A stretch of 34,021 nucleotides of DNA from JBDSRX01 sp039929105 (GTDB lineage Bacteria; Patescibacteriota; Dojkabacteria; J137): the NCBI GenBank assembly GCA_039929105.1, contig JBDSRX010000010.1, forward strand, positions 1-34,021, read 5' to 3'. Made by a program: the position numbers and the translations under genes. Positions 14,896 through 22,982 of this stretch are shown piece after piece. The stretch's first letter is position 1; each line of letters starts with the position of its first letter. The notes beneath the pieces were generated by a model, which saw only the letters and a program-made list of their open reading frames with translations, was not told where the DNA came from and did not search any database.

Positions 14896-15635
14896 ATGGT
14901 ATTTTTAATTGCTGAAGCAATATATTCAGTAAATGCTTTTAGTATTGGAATCTCCCTTTCAAAATTATCAATATAATTCTTTCCAAAATAAATAGCACCT
15001 ATGGCATTATTATCTAATATTATTGGCAATGCAATACCTGATTTTGCACCTGTTAACTTAACAGTAATATTTGCAATAACTTTACTTATTGCTGGTACTA
15101 AAAATTTTGTATGATCACTATTAATGACTATCTGCTTTGTATTTACACATCTCACCATTAAATTATCATTATTATTCATGTCAATTGATAGTGTACTTAA
15201 TGGCACTCCAATTACTTTTAAGGCAACCTCAGTAATCAAATTTCTTGTTGTAGTTTGAGCAAATAATCTATCTTCTTTTACTAATGTAATAAATCCTGCA
15301 AGTAAATTTAATTCATATGTTATCCCATCTACAGACTTTTGAAGAATTTCATCAATATTTTTAGAATCGTATAAATCTTTAGATATACTTAAAATATTAG
15401 AAATATTAGTTGTTTCAATACCAAATATTATTGATGCTTCAATTGAGTTCAGATTAAGAACATCAATTAGTTTCATTAATGTCTCCTTAGTCGGATTCAC
15501 CTCTCCATTCTCAATCCTACTTAAACTCCCTGGTGAGGCATCAATTTCTAATTCAAGCTCCATTTGGCTTTTGTTAGCTCTTTTTCTAAAGTTTCTTATT
15601 TTTTGGCCGAGTGCGTATTGTTCTTTATTTATCAT
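14892..15635 (-). CDS. XRE-type HTH regulator with GAF sensor domain (third of three)
   Basis: 247 residues. The HTH domain (about 5-65: LGQKIRNFRKRANKSQ, then SPGSLSRIENGEVNPTKETL) is almost the same as in the two genes upstream. A short helical linker leads to a GAF domain (about 80-245) ending EIPILKAFTEYIASAIKN. Outside the HTH it has drifted strongly from its siblings. Its start overlaps the previous gene by 11 nt and its stop overlaps the UbiA-like gene's start by 4 nt, so translation is tightly coupled. Expected role: a dimeric DNA-binding switch controlled by a small ligand or redox state. The ligand is unknown. Confidence 0.88.
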   Translation of the reverse strand: MINKEQYALGQKIRNFRKRANKSQMELELEIDASPGSLSRIENGEVNPTKETLMKLIDVLNLNSIEASIIFGIETTNISNILSISKDLYDSKNIDEILQKSVDGITYELNLLAGFITLVKEDRLFAQTTTRNLITEVALKVIGVPLSTLSIDMNNNDNLMVRCVNTKQIVINSDHTKFLVPAISKVIANITVKLTGAKSGIALPIILDNNAIGAIYFGKNYIDNFEREIPILKAFTEYIASAIKNTI

Positions 15636-16434
15636 TTTTCTCTTTTTTAATTTTTTCTAATTTCATTATTAATTTTTCATATTTTTGTGCATTTACAACA
15701 GCTGTTGCCACATGCTCTGAAAAAGCTTCTAGGATTGGTAGCTCGTTTTTAAAATCATCAACATAACCTTTTGTAAACATTATTACGCCTACTACTTGCT
15801 TATCTGCAATCAAAGGTAAACCAATCGCACAAACATGTCCTGATACTTTTTGTGATAAATCTGCTAATGCTTTTGGGAGCGGTGGACTGCTAAAGTCACT
15901 TAGTCTTTCGCTTATCAATGGCTTCCCAGTGCTAATCACTTCTAAGAATTTGTTACTCTGAGCTTGTGGTGTGGTTATATCAAGGTATAGCTTGTTAAAA
16001 TCTGTTTGAATAATATTTAATACTAATCTTGTATACCAACTTTGTGTAAATGTTTTCGCATATAAGAAATTTCCATGTTTAAGACAAATTACAACTCCAA
16101 GTAAATTCAGTTCAAAAGCTATATCATTCACAGCATCCTGCAAAAGTTTATCTAGATCTAGATTGCTACTTACTTTCCTTGCTAGTCTCACAACATTTGG
16201 AAGCTCTTTTAAATCTAAATTAAATAATGTAGCAGCTTCAATATTTTGCAACTTTAAAACTTCAATTATCTTCACCAATGTCTCCTTCGTCGGATTAACC
16301 TCACCATTCTCAATTCTACTTAAACTCCCTGGAGACGCACCAATTTCTAACTCTAAATCCATTTGGCTCTTATTAGCTCGTTTTCTAAAATTTCTTATTT
16401 TTTGTCCTAATTTGTAATATTCTGGATTAAGCAT
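15625..16434 (-). CDS. XRE-type HTH regulator with GAF sensor domain (second of three)
   Basis: 269 residues. The HTH (about 5-65) differs from the first copy at about two positions in the core 47 residues. The GAF domain (about 85-255) contains ISTGKPLISERLSDFSSPPLPKAL, then IGLPLIADKQVVGVIMFTKGY and ILEAFSEHVATAVVNAQKYEK. The LSDFSSPPLP block is very like LKDYLSPSLP in GAF 2 of the histidine kinase at 11992, which points to shared ancestry of these sensor domains. A Lys/Glu-rich coiled tail ends the protein. It begins 2 nt after the first regulator. Confidence 0.88.
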   Translation of the reverse strand: MLNPEYYKLGQKIRNFRKRANKSQMDLELEIGASPGSLSRIENGEVNPTKETLVKIIEVLKLQNIEAATLFNLDLKELPNVVRLARKVSSNLDLDKLLQDAVNDIAFELNLLGVVICLKHGNFLYAKTFTQSWYTRLVLNIIQTDFNKLYLDITTPQAQSNKFLEVISTGKPLISERLSDFSSPPLPKALADLSQKVSGHVCAIGLPLIADKQVVGVIMFTKGYVDDFKNELPILEAFSEHVATAVVNAQKYEKLIMKLEKIKKEKNDK

Positions 16435-16436
16435 AT

Positions 16437-17231
16437 TTATTTAGAATGTTTTAAATCTTTAAATAATCTTGCATTACTAACAGCAATAGCTATTTGATCT
16501 GTTAAAAGCCTTAGAACTTTTTGCTCATACTCACTAAAATTTTCATCCACATCTTTTGTGTAAAACATTACACCTATTCTTCCAGATCTATACTCAATAG
16601 GAAATGTAATTCCTATTTTAAAACCCAAAACCTTGGCTGCTGCATCTACTATACTATTACTCATTGCGCCTTCTGAAAAACTACTCAGAGTCTTATCTAC
16701 ATAACTTTTTCCAGTTCTTAAAGTCCTTACCATTAATGCCTCATTGCCTTCAGGAATTTTATCTAAATAGAAAGGAAACTTATCTACTGTTCCATCTAAA
16801 ATCCCAAATACAGTTTGTATCCCTGGCATTGAACTAACTGCTCTTGCTCTTAATATATTGATATTATCTTCATCTACGAGTAGTAAAACTGCTCCGTTAT
16901 AGTTTGGATATAATTTATATAAAATATCTACTGCACTACGAATTATTTCATTTTCATCTAATGACTTTGTAAAAGTATTGATTGCGTTCATTATTTCTTC
17001 TGGAGAAAGTACTTCAATATCTTGTAAACTAGCAATTTGGCTAGTACTTAATTCAAGTGCTTTCCCTATCTTAAGTAATGTCTCTTTAGTAGGATTAACC
17101 TCTCCATTCTCAATTCTACTTAAACTCCCTGGAGACGCACCGATTTCTAATTCCAAATCCATTTGGCTTTTATTAGCTCTCTTTCTAAAGTTTCTTATTT
17201 TTTGTCCTAATTCGTAATATGTTTTATTCAT
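16437..17231 (-). CDS. XRE-type HTH regulator with GAF sensor domain (first of three)
   Basis: 264 residues. HTH at about 5-65 (YYELGQKIRNFRKRANKSQ, then ASPGSLSRIENGEVNPTKE), linker, and a GAF domain at about 90-258. The GAF includes LVDEDNINILRARAV, LRTGKSYVDKTLSSF, KIGITFPIEYRSGRIGVMFYTKDV and LLTDQIAIAVSNARLFKDL. It is the first gene of the unit XRE-XRE-XRE-UbiA-kinase. Its promoter carries TAAAAT inside a GTATT/AATAC palindrome (17239-17250), a plausible self-operator. Confidence 0.88.
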   Translation of the reverse strand: MNKTYYELGQKIRNFRKRANKSQMDLELEIGASPGSLSRIENGEVNPTKETLLKIGKALELSTSQIASLQDIEVLSPEEIMNAINTFTKSLDENEIIRSAVDILYKLYPNYNGAVLLLVDEDNINILRARAVSSMPGIQTVFGILDGTVDKFPFYLDKIPEGNEALMVRTLRTGKSYVDKTLSSFSEGAMSNSIVDAAAKVLGFKIGITFPIEYRSGRIGVMFYTKDVDENFSEYEQKVLRLLTDQIAIAVSNARLFKDLKHSK

Positions 17232-17238
17232 TAAATTT

Positions 17239-17250
17239 GTATTTTAATAC
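17239..17250. promoter_or_regulatory. Palindrome over the -10 of the XRE operon, candidate operator
   Basis: GTATT-TT-AATAC on the plus strand; the minus reading includes TAAAAT 9 nt before the ATG of the first XRE gene. The 9-mer TATTAAAAT also occurs at the polyprenyl synthase promoter (18471-18479). This is consistent with one operator read by all three near-identical HTH domains, but in AT-rich DNA it is weak evidence. Confidence 0.35.
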
Positions 17251-17306
17251 AGTGTTAATTTTTAAATTTATTAGTATAAATATTTATTATTGTATATTTA
17301 AAGTAT

Positions 17307-17334
17307 AAAAAAACTATATTTATAAATATAGTTT
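17307..17334 (-). terminator. Perfect AT-rich palindrome with T-run, terminator of the polyprenyl synthase
   Basis: A 24-nt perfect palindrome (17311-17334; half site AAACTATATTTA) is followed on the minus strand by seven T residues (17313-17307). This has the layout of an intrinsic terminator for the synthase gene that ends at 17388. Its stem has only two G-C pairs, so it may equally be a binding site for the XRE regulators, whose promoter follows. Confidence 0.5.
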
Positions 17335-17387
17335 AATAGATTTATATCATATTTATAGTTCTGAAACATTGTGCCACAATACAAATC

Positions 17388-18464
17388 CTAGTATTCTCTT
17401 GTAATCATATAATCTGCAATTGCTTCTAAGAAATCTAATCCCTTCTTATTCCAATTCAAATCTTCTGTATCTTTTAAAGCTCTTTTAGCTTTTAGAACTA
17501 ATTTTCTAGCTACATCTTTAGAGTATTCTAAAGAACCTGTATCTATCATTATTTTTCTAATATCTTCAAGGTCATCATAATTAATTTCTTGGTTACCTAA
17601 ACACTCTTCGATTCTTTTCTTTTGTGCAGGTGTAGCTTTTTCTAATGCTTTAACTATTAAAAGTGTCTTCTTTCCTTCTCTTAAATCTGAATCTGCTCTT
17701 TTTCCAATTTTCTTTTCGTTACCAAACATTCCTAAAATATCATCTTGAATTTGGAATGCGATTCCTCCTGGTATTGAATATCTAGTTAATGCTGCTAATT
17801 GTTTATCGTTTGCCCCTGCAAGTATTGCTCCCACATGAAGTGGTGTTTCGTATGTGTATTTTCCTGTTTTAAAGTAATGCACTTGCATTACATAATCTTC
17901 TCTAACTGTTTTTAATACACTTCCATAAACATCTATTACTTGCCCGTAACCTGTATCTTTAAATTCACAGTTAATTTTAGAAAGTGCTTTTAATTTTTTA
18001 TGTGATTCGAATTTTGAATTTGTAATTACATCTAAACCAATATGGCAAAGAATGTCTCCTGCGTTTACTGCCATACTGTCTCCAAAATGAACTGCTTCTG
18101 GTCTTCTAAACCCTTGCATTTTTGAATAGACTTCGTAGTATCTATTTATTGTTGGTTTAGAATGTCTCATATCAGATCTATCCATCACATCATCATGGGC
18201 TAGAAGGTATGAATGTAAAAGTTCAATTGCTCCTCCTACTTTATTAATCTCTCCTTTATTTTTACCTCCATGCATTATGTAGCTATAGTATACAAAGGCT
18301 GCTCTTAATCTTTTTCCGCCAAAAGAAACAACTGGGAAAGTTGTTAAAAGTTCTTTAATAATGGGGGAAATATCGTTAGAGATTCTTGACTCTTCTTTTA
18401 GGATTTTTTCTACTTCAACATCAACAATTTGCGCGATTTCATTCAGCGCTTTTTTTGCCTCCAT
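17388..18464 (-). CDS. Polyprenyl (probably geranylgeranyl) diphosphate synthase
   Basis: 358 residues, an all-helical trans-prenyltransferase. The isopentenyl diphosphate site is GGKRLR (49-54). The first Asp-rich motif is DDVMD (91-95) followed by RSDMRHSKPT, and the second is QIQDDILG (238-245) followed by GKRADSDLREGKKT. The first motif has no two-residue insertion, and an aromatic residue (Tyr86) lies five positions before it. In the family this combination goes with archaeal-type C20 (geranylgeranyl) synthases, so C20 is my best guess. It makes the precursor for isoprenoid lipids, quinones or terpenes. It lies upstream, on the same strand, of the XRE-UbiA operon, with a terminator between. 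A TAAAAT stands 6 nt before its ATG. Confidence 0.92.
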   Translation of the reverse strand: MEAKKALNEIAQIVDVEVEKILKEESRISNDISPIIKELLTTFPVVSFGGKRLRAAFVYYSYIMHGGKNKGEINKVGGAIELLHSYLLAHDDVMDRSDMRHSKPTINRYYEVYSKMQGFRRPEAVHFGDSMAVNAGDILCHIGLDVITNSKFESHKKLKALSKINCEFKDTGYGQVIDVYGSVLKTVREDYVMQVHYFKTGKYTYETPLHVGAILAGANDKQLAALTRYSIPGGIAFQIQDDILGMFGNEKKIGKRADSDLREGKKTLLIVKALEKATPAQKKRIEECLGNQEINYDDLEDIRKIMIDTGSLEYSKDVARKLVLKAKRALKDTEDLNWNKKGLDFLEAIADYMITREY

Positions 18465-18804
18465 TGAGACATTTTAATATATTATGTGTATATTATTACA
18501 TTTACCAATGTTATAGTAAAGTTACCAAACATAGCGAACATAGAAAATAATAAGTGCCAAAAACTAATGACAATTAATAATTATTATACATTGTTTACAA
18601 ACGAAAGTCAAATAGGCTAAAGGGATTACAAACCGAGTATGTGTCAAGATTAACCGTTGTTTTATAATAATTATGTCACTAATTTATGTAAATTTAAACT
18701 TTTTCTCAAATCATATTCGATTTGTTATATAATACTTTAGTCAAGTCTAATTAACGGCAATATACTTTTTCCTAGAAAAACGTTTAGTGGTAATACTTTA
18801 AATA
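18465..18804. promoter_or_regulatory. Divergent control region between polyprenyl synthase and a GAF histidine kinase
   Basis: 340 nt without a gene. Leftward, TAAAAT at 18471-18476 is 6 nt from the synthase ATG. Rightward, TATAAT at 18728-18733 would give a leader of about 65 nt for the kinase, and a weaker TAATAC lies close to its ATG. TTACCAA occurs twice (about 18503 and 18525), the first copy inside an ACATT/AATGT inverted repeat. These are candidate regulator sites. No RNA fold stood out. Confidence 0.4.
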
Positions 18805-21132
18805 ATGCCCAATACCGATATCACAATAGAACCTTCTCCCTTCGACTTTACACCTAAAATAAAAGGTCTGGAGATTCCCGAAGCTGCAGAAGAATTCTGG
18901 ATTAGAAGCCTGGATGAGTTTATTCATAGCGTTGATGAAGAAGTGCTCTTCTTATTGGAAGATCCAAATATTTATACAAATATAAAATTCCAAAACAATA
19001 TTGGACAAACTCTCAAGTTCAGTAACCTACAAGAATTATTACTCAAGCTTCTACCAGATAATTACTCTTTGCCTGCAGACTTATTAAAGGTCGCTAGAGA
19101 TGGAGGAACTCTAACTGGAATAAAACTACAAGAAAGATCTGAAAACAATGCAAATATTTATTGTGATATGGTGCCCTTTTGGCTTGGGAGCCAATTTGTA
19201 GGTTTTAAATTTCGATTTAGAGAATCTTTCGAGGAAGAGGCTTTAAATTTTAGAGAAATAGTACCTAAGGCAAATGAATTATTCCAATTAATGTCAATGG
19301 AAGCAGGAGCAAACGCATACTCTCTTAATATAGAAATTGGTAAGAAAATAGATGTCGAAGATATAATAATAATGTTTCTGAATACCAAACAATTAGAATC
19401 CTGGGACAGAATGGATGAGTGGGTAGAAATAGAGAAAGGAATAGAGAGAGCAACTTTGGAAACCATAATTGTTCCTGAGGATATTGAAGGTTTAGTATTA
19501 GAAATCCAAGCACTAATCACAAAGTACGAGGAAAGTGGAAGCGAGGAACCTTTTTATACTGAAATTGTTATAAAGGGTTTTGATACTAACAGCACTTTAA
19601 AAAGAATTAAACAAAAAATTATTATTCAAAAGAAAGACAGTTACTATCAAATAAGCGGATGTACTATAGATATCACTAAAGGGTTTGATAATGCTGAGTA
19701 TTTAGGAGCAATGCTTAGAAATGTTGAGGAACTTACTTCATTAAGTGATTATGGAGAACAACTTCAACTTATTGAGAAAACTATAAAAGAAATTGTTCCA
19801 GATATATCAACAATTGGAGTTGGTAGACCTCAAAAGTTGGATGATGGAACTACAATATTTAATTTTGATATTAGAAAACAATACGACGGTACTCCAATAA
19901 AGAATTTTGATATCCTGCAGCAAGAAATCAATAGAAATAGAAAAGAGAAGTTGAGCCCTATGGCTGAAAGAATGGCTAAAAGAGCAAACAGCTTAATGTT
20001 AAAGGTGGTAAATACAAAAAAAATATGTCTGATTAATTACAAGGATAAAAGTGAAGAATCCAATGATCTTTATGAGTTATATGGAATTTTAGATTATATT
20101 GGGATTCCTATAATAGTCGATGGGAAAGTAATTGCTGTAATAAACTTTAGTTCCCATTTACCTGTTGTATTCACAAATGAGGTTATTGAAAAATTAAATA
20201 CGCTATCTAGATTCTTATCTATAGCCATGGAAAAGGAATCTTTTGTAGAAGCTTTAAAAGAAGGTATATTATCTGCTACAAATGATTTACAGAAAGCAAC
20301 TTTAAGATTACAAGAAGCTATGGAAATCCAAAAAAAGATTCTCGAACTTATTACAATTATTAACGCCGCTGCTACTCACGATCTCATGACTCCAATAACA
20401 GTTCTAAAGAATCAAATTTACTTAATAAAAAAAGTAAGTGAGAATAAAATGGATGAGCAAATACTTTCTAGGTTAAAGTCAATGGAAGCACAGCTTGAAA
20501 TTATAGAAAGAATTGCTAGGAGTGCAAGTAACGACTATGTATCAATAACACAAATATCAAATGCATTTGAGATAATAGACCTTCCCGAAGTTATATTAGG
20601 TTTACAACAAGATGCAAATAGCTTGGTGCTAAATTATGCACCTCTAAAAAAGACAGTAGTTGATACTCCTAATTCTGATAGTAAGCCTGAGAGAGTTAAA
20701 GTCAAAGTTACATTTGATTTTACTTTAGTGCCAATGGATTTTAAAATGTATACAAATAGAGACGCGATTGTTAGAGTCGTGCAGAATCTTATGAGTAATG
20801 CCATAAAATATTTAAAAGACGAAGGCGAGGGAATTGTAAAAGTTAAATTTAGAATTATAGATGAGAATTTGGAATTTTCGATTGAGGATAATGGTATTGG
20901 TATACCACAAAAATTTCAAGATGAAATAATGTTCAAAAAGAATGGACGTGCTGGTAATGTTGCTAAGAGAGTAGGAAGTGGTGCAGGATTGAAAATAATA
21001 CAAACATTTATAGAATCACTCAAAGGAACAATTAGATACGAGAGCGAAGAAAATAAAGGTACTAAAGTTTTTATTAAAATACCATTAAGATCGGACGAAA
21101 AAAAGAATCAGTACTTACTTCAAGAAGGTTAA
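18805..21132 (+). CDS. Large cytosolic sensor histidine kinase with GAF domain
   Basis: 775 residues, no membrane helix. The N-terminal 300 residues hold one or two PAS-like segments (about 60-145 and 185-295, e.g. NIYCDMVPFWLGSQFVGFKFRFRE), which I cannot assign firmly. A GAF domain (about 305-475) ends VDGKVIAVINFSS...LSRFLSIAMEKE. HisKA is at about 515-580, with an altered H-box THDLMTPITVL (His525). HATPase has the N-box QNLMSNAIKYL (660-670), G1 EDNGIGIP (694-701) and G2 GSGAGLKI (724-731). No response regulator is adjacent. It is divergent from the polyprenyl synthase and its stop overlaps the convergent kinase-like gene within TTAA. Confidence 0.9.
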   Translation: MPNTDITIEPSPFDFTPKIKGLEIPEAAEEFWIRSLDEFIHSVDEEVLFLLEDPNIYTNIKFQNNIGQTLKFSNLQELLLKLLPDNYSLPADLLKVARDGGTLTGIKLQERSENNANIYCDMVPFWLGSQFVGFKFRFRESFEEEALNFREIVPKANELFQLMSMEAGANAYSLNIEIGKKIDVEDIIIMFLNTKQLESWDRMDEWVEIEKGIERATLETIIVPEDIEGLVLEIQALITKYEESGSEEPFYTEIVIKGFDTNSTLKRIKQKIIIQKKDSYYQISGCTIDITKGFDNAEYLGAMLRNVEELTSLSDYGEQLQLIEKTIKEIVPDISTIGVGRPQKLDDGTTIFNFDIRKQYDGTPIKNFDILQQEINRNRKEKLSPMAERMAKRANSLMLKVVNTKKICLINYKDKSEESNDLYELYGILDYIGIPIIVDGKVIAVINFSSHLPVVFTNEVIEKLNTLSRFLSIAMEKESFVEALKEGILSATNDLQKATLRLQEAMEIQKKILELITIINAAATHDLMTPITVLKNQIYLIKKVSENKMDEQILSRLKSMEAQLEIIERIARSASNDYVSITQISNAFEIIDLPEVILGLQQDANSLVLNYAPLKKTVVDTPNSDSKPERVKVKVTFDFTLVPMDFKMYTNRDAIVRVVQNLMSNAIKYLKDEGEGIVKVKFRIIDENLEFSIEDNGIGIPQKFQDEIMFKKNGRAGNVAKRVGSGAGLKIIQTFIESLKGTIRYESEENKGTKVFIKIPLRSDEKKNQYLLQEG

Positions 21133-22286
21133 ACTATTTGTTTAAGAAAGTAGTTTGCTCCTGTAGAAATATGACTAAACTTCTTATGTTTTAGTTTTAA
21201 TTTACTAATTGCAAAAAGTGTATCTTTTCCAACAGCAACTTTAAATGCAGTTTTTGGAGTAATTAAAGAAACATATTCTCCAATAGATTCTGTTCCATTG
21301 TTAAAGTTTTCCCATTCGAATACACCCATTGTTCCAGACCATAGAATAGTTTGAGCATTTTCAATAATGTCTCTATATAGTTCTACAGTTTTTGGTCCGA
21401 TATCCATTCCCATTAAAGTTTCTGGGATTTCTGCTGAATCTACTTTTACAGCTTTAGTTTTTTCGTCAAATTCTTTTCCAGCAACATGGTCTACAGGTAA
21501 GATAATCTTGCAACCTTTCTTATTAGCAATATCCATAACTTCTTTAATAGAAGCTTTTGCACCTTTTGTTTGTGTGGACTTGCCAACATTAACTTTGTTG
21601 AAAGCTAAGAAATCGTAGGCGATTGCTCCTCCTAATAAAATTGTATCTGCTTTTTTAGCAAGCATTTTTAATAAAGGAAGTTTATCTGCTAAATTATTTC
21701 CTCCTACAATTCCAACATACGGAGAAATTGGCTTAGATAATCTTTCAATAGCGTTTATTTCTTTTATATAGTTAAATCCATAAACTGGTTTTAACATTTT
21801 TTGTAATTCTTGGATTGTTGCAAGTTTTTCTTCCACTCCGTAGGCTTCGTTTACAAAGAAATCTGCAAAGTTAGCAACATGTCTAACAAACTCTTCTCTT
21901 GTTTTTGCGTTTGTAGAATACTCTTCTTTAGAAAAGAATAAGTTTTCGAACATTAAAATCTCTCCAAATTCCATAAATTTAATAGAATTGTCTGAAGTTG
22001 CAATGTTTACAAACTTAATTGGTTTTTGTAATACTCTACCAAGTTCAAATCTAACAGGCATTAAAGAGAAAGCATCGTTATATTCGCCTAACTTCTCTCC
22101 AAGATGTGCAATTATAATAATTTTGCAATTATTTTTCTGTAAATGTTCAATAGTTGGGAGAAGTAGCTTAATTTTAGTGCTATCTGCAACTTCGCCGTCT
22201 TTTATTGGGACGTCCAAGTTTGCTCTAACTACTACTGTTTTGCCTGATAAATTAACGCTATTTAGATCTTTTAGGTTTTTTGTCAT
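21129..22286 (-). CDS. Divergent phosphoglycerate kinase homologue
   Basis: 385 residues, covering both lobes of phosphoglycerate kinase. Conserved-looking landmarks are VVVRANLDVP (18-27), IIIIAHLGE (56-64), MFENLFF (112-118), VGGNNLADKL (194-203), MDIGPKT (294-300), WSGTMGVFE (316-324), VGKDT (352-356) and HISTGA (372-377). Many active-site residues of ordinary PGK are changed: RVDFN is RANLD, HLGRP is HLGEK, ENLRF is ENLFF, the NDAFG..HR loop is NEAYG without its Arg, GGAK is GGNN and GGGDT is VGKDT. It may use another substrate or be regulatory; it could also be a fast-evolving true PGK. A perfect TATAAT lies 6 nt before the ATG. Confidence 0.82.
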   Translation of the reverse strand: MTKNLKDLNSVNLSGKTVVVRANLDVPIKDGEVADSTKIKLLLPTIEHLQKNNCKIIIIAHLGEKLGEYNDAFSLMPVRFELGRVLQKPIKFVNIATSDNSIKFMEFGEILMFENLFFSKEEYSTNAKTREEFVRHVANFADFFVNEAYGVEEKLATIQELQKMLKPVYGFNYIKEINAIERLSKPISPYVGIVGGNNLADKLPLLKMLAKKADTILLGGAIAYDFLAFNKVNVGKSTQTKGAKASIKEVMDIANKKGCKIILPVDHVAGKEFDEKTKAVKVDSAEIPETLMGMDIGPKTVELYRDIIENAQTILWSGTMGVFEWENFNNGTESIGEYVSLITPKTAFKVAVGKDTLFAISKLKLKHKKFSHISTGANYFLKQIV

Positions 22287-22292
22287 GTTTAG

Positions 22293-22298
22293 ATTATA
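22293..22298 (-). promoter_or_regulatory. -10 box of the PGK-like gene, leaderless layout
   Basis: The minus strand reads TATAAT, then CTAAAC, then ATG at 22286. The spacing is the same 6 nt seen at 3758 and 11439. Confidence 0.6.
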
Positions 22299-22421
22299 CC
22301 AACAAAGTGCCTTAAAGTCAATGCTGATATACCTTACAGCGGATCTGGCTGTATAATGTCAATGACAGTTGGCGAATAGGTTTTACTTGCTAAATCGCTC
22401 TATCTTAAATATAATTCAGTC

Positions 22422-22491
22422 TAGGTTATAGGTTGTAGTTTATAGGTTATAGGTCATTCAACTACAAACTACCAACTATTAACTACAAACT
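22422..22491. repeat. Short direct and inverted micro-repeats
   Basis: TAGGTTATAGGT occurs at 22422-22433 and 22443-22454, and AACTACAAACT at 22460-22470 and 22481-22491. The two families are partly complementary (GTTGTAGTTT against AACTACAAAC), so the tract can fold. The text ends 3 nt before the partial tRNA copy. Confidence 0.5.
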
Positions 22492-22495
22492 GGTA

Positions 22496-22514
22496 TTGCG
22501 GGATCGTCTAATGG
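22496..22514 (+). pseudogene. 5' fragment of tRNA-Gln
   Basis: The 20 bases 22495-22514 are identical to 22613-22632, which cover the first 18 bases of the intact tRNA-Gln (acceptor 5' strand and start of the D-arm). After that the sequence is unrelated: there is no anticodon arm, T-arm or matching 3' acceptor strand. It is a broken duplicate, lying 118 bp upstream of the complete gene. Confidence 0.7.
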
Positions 22515-22614
22515 CCCAAAGATGTACGATGAACTGCAAAGCAGTGAAGAGATACAGATTTGCACCTACTACGCCGTTTGATATATAAAAGGAAACGTTT
22601 ATGTTGAGAAAGAT

Positions 22615-22685
22615 TGCGGGATCGTCTAATGGTAGGACTGTGGCCTTTGAAGCCACCTATCTAGGTTCGAATCCTAGTCCCGCAA
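22615..22685 (+). tRNA. tRNA-Gln (anticodon TTG)
   Basis: Acceptor arms TGCGGGA and TCCCGCA, D-arm GTC...GAC, anticodon stem GTGGC/GCCAC with loop CTTTGAA giving anticodon TTG (reads CAA), and a T-arm with GGTTCGAATCC. The discriminator is A at 22685. CCA is not encoded. Confidence 0.95.
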
Positions 22686-22982
22686 ATTTTATGAACCAGC
22701 TATAAATCTTAGTGAGCAGTGCGAACTTTAGATTTATGTTGGAAGAGCCTACCTATATTCCTCTCCTACCAGTTAATCATTAATCAGAGTTAATTACTCT
22801 TTTACTTAGCCTTTCCTCAATAAATCCGAAGCACTAATGAAGAAACTCGAAAATGTCACGCTAATGGGTATTATTTTGGATTTCTTCATTCGTATTTCGT
22901 ACTTATAATTTACTGGCCTATCTATTGAGTACTGTAACTTGGATGAATGAACTACTCCCACAAGATATTAACGGTGGTAATA
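22686..22982. other. Gene-free stretch with a 10-bp inverted repeat
   Basis: No convincing reading frame on either strand. AATGAAGAAA (22836-22845) and TTTCTTCATT (22881-22890) form a perfect inverted repeat enclosing 35 nt. Nothing else recognisable. Confidence 0.45.

Noticed and set aside
22495..22580. Second full tRNA, or an intron-containing tRNA
   Set aside because: Only the first 18 bases of tRNA-Gln are present; no T-arm or 3' acceptor strand could be found in the next 85 nt.
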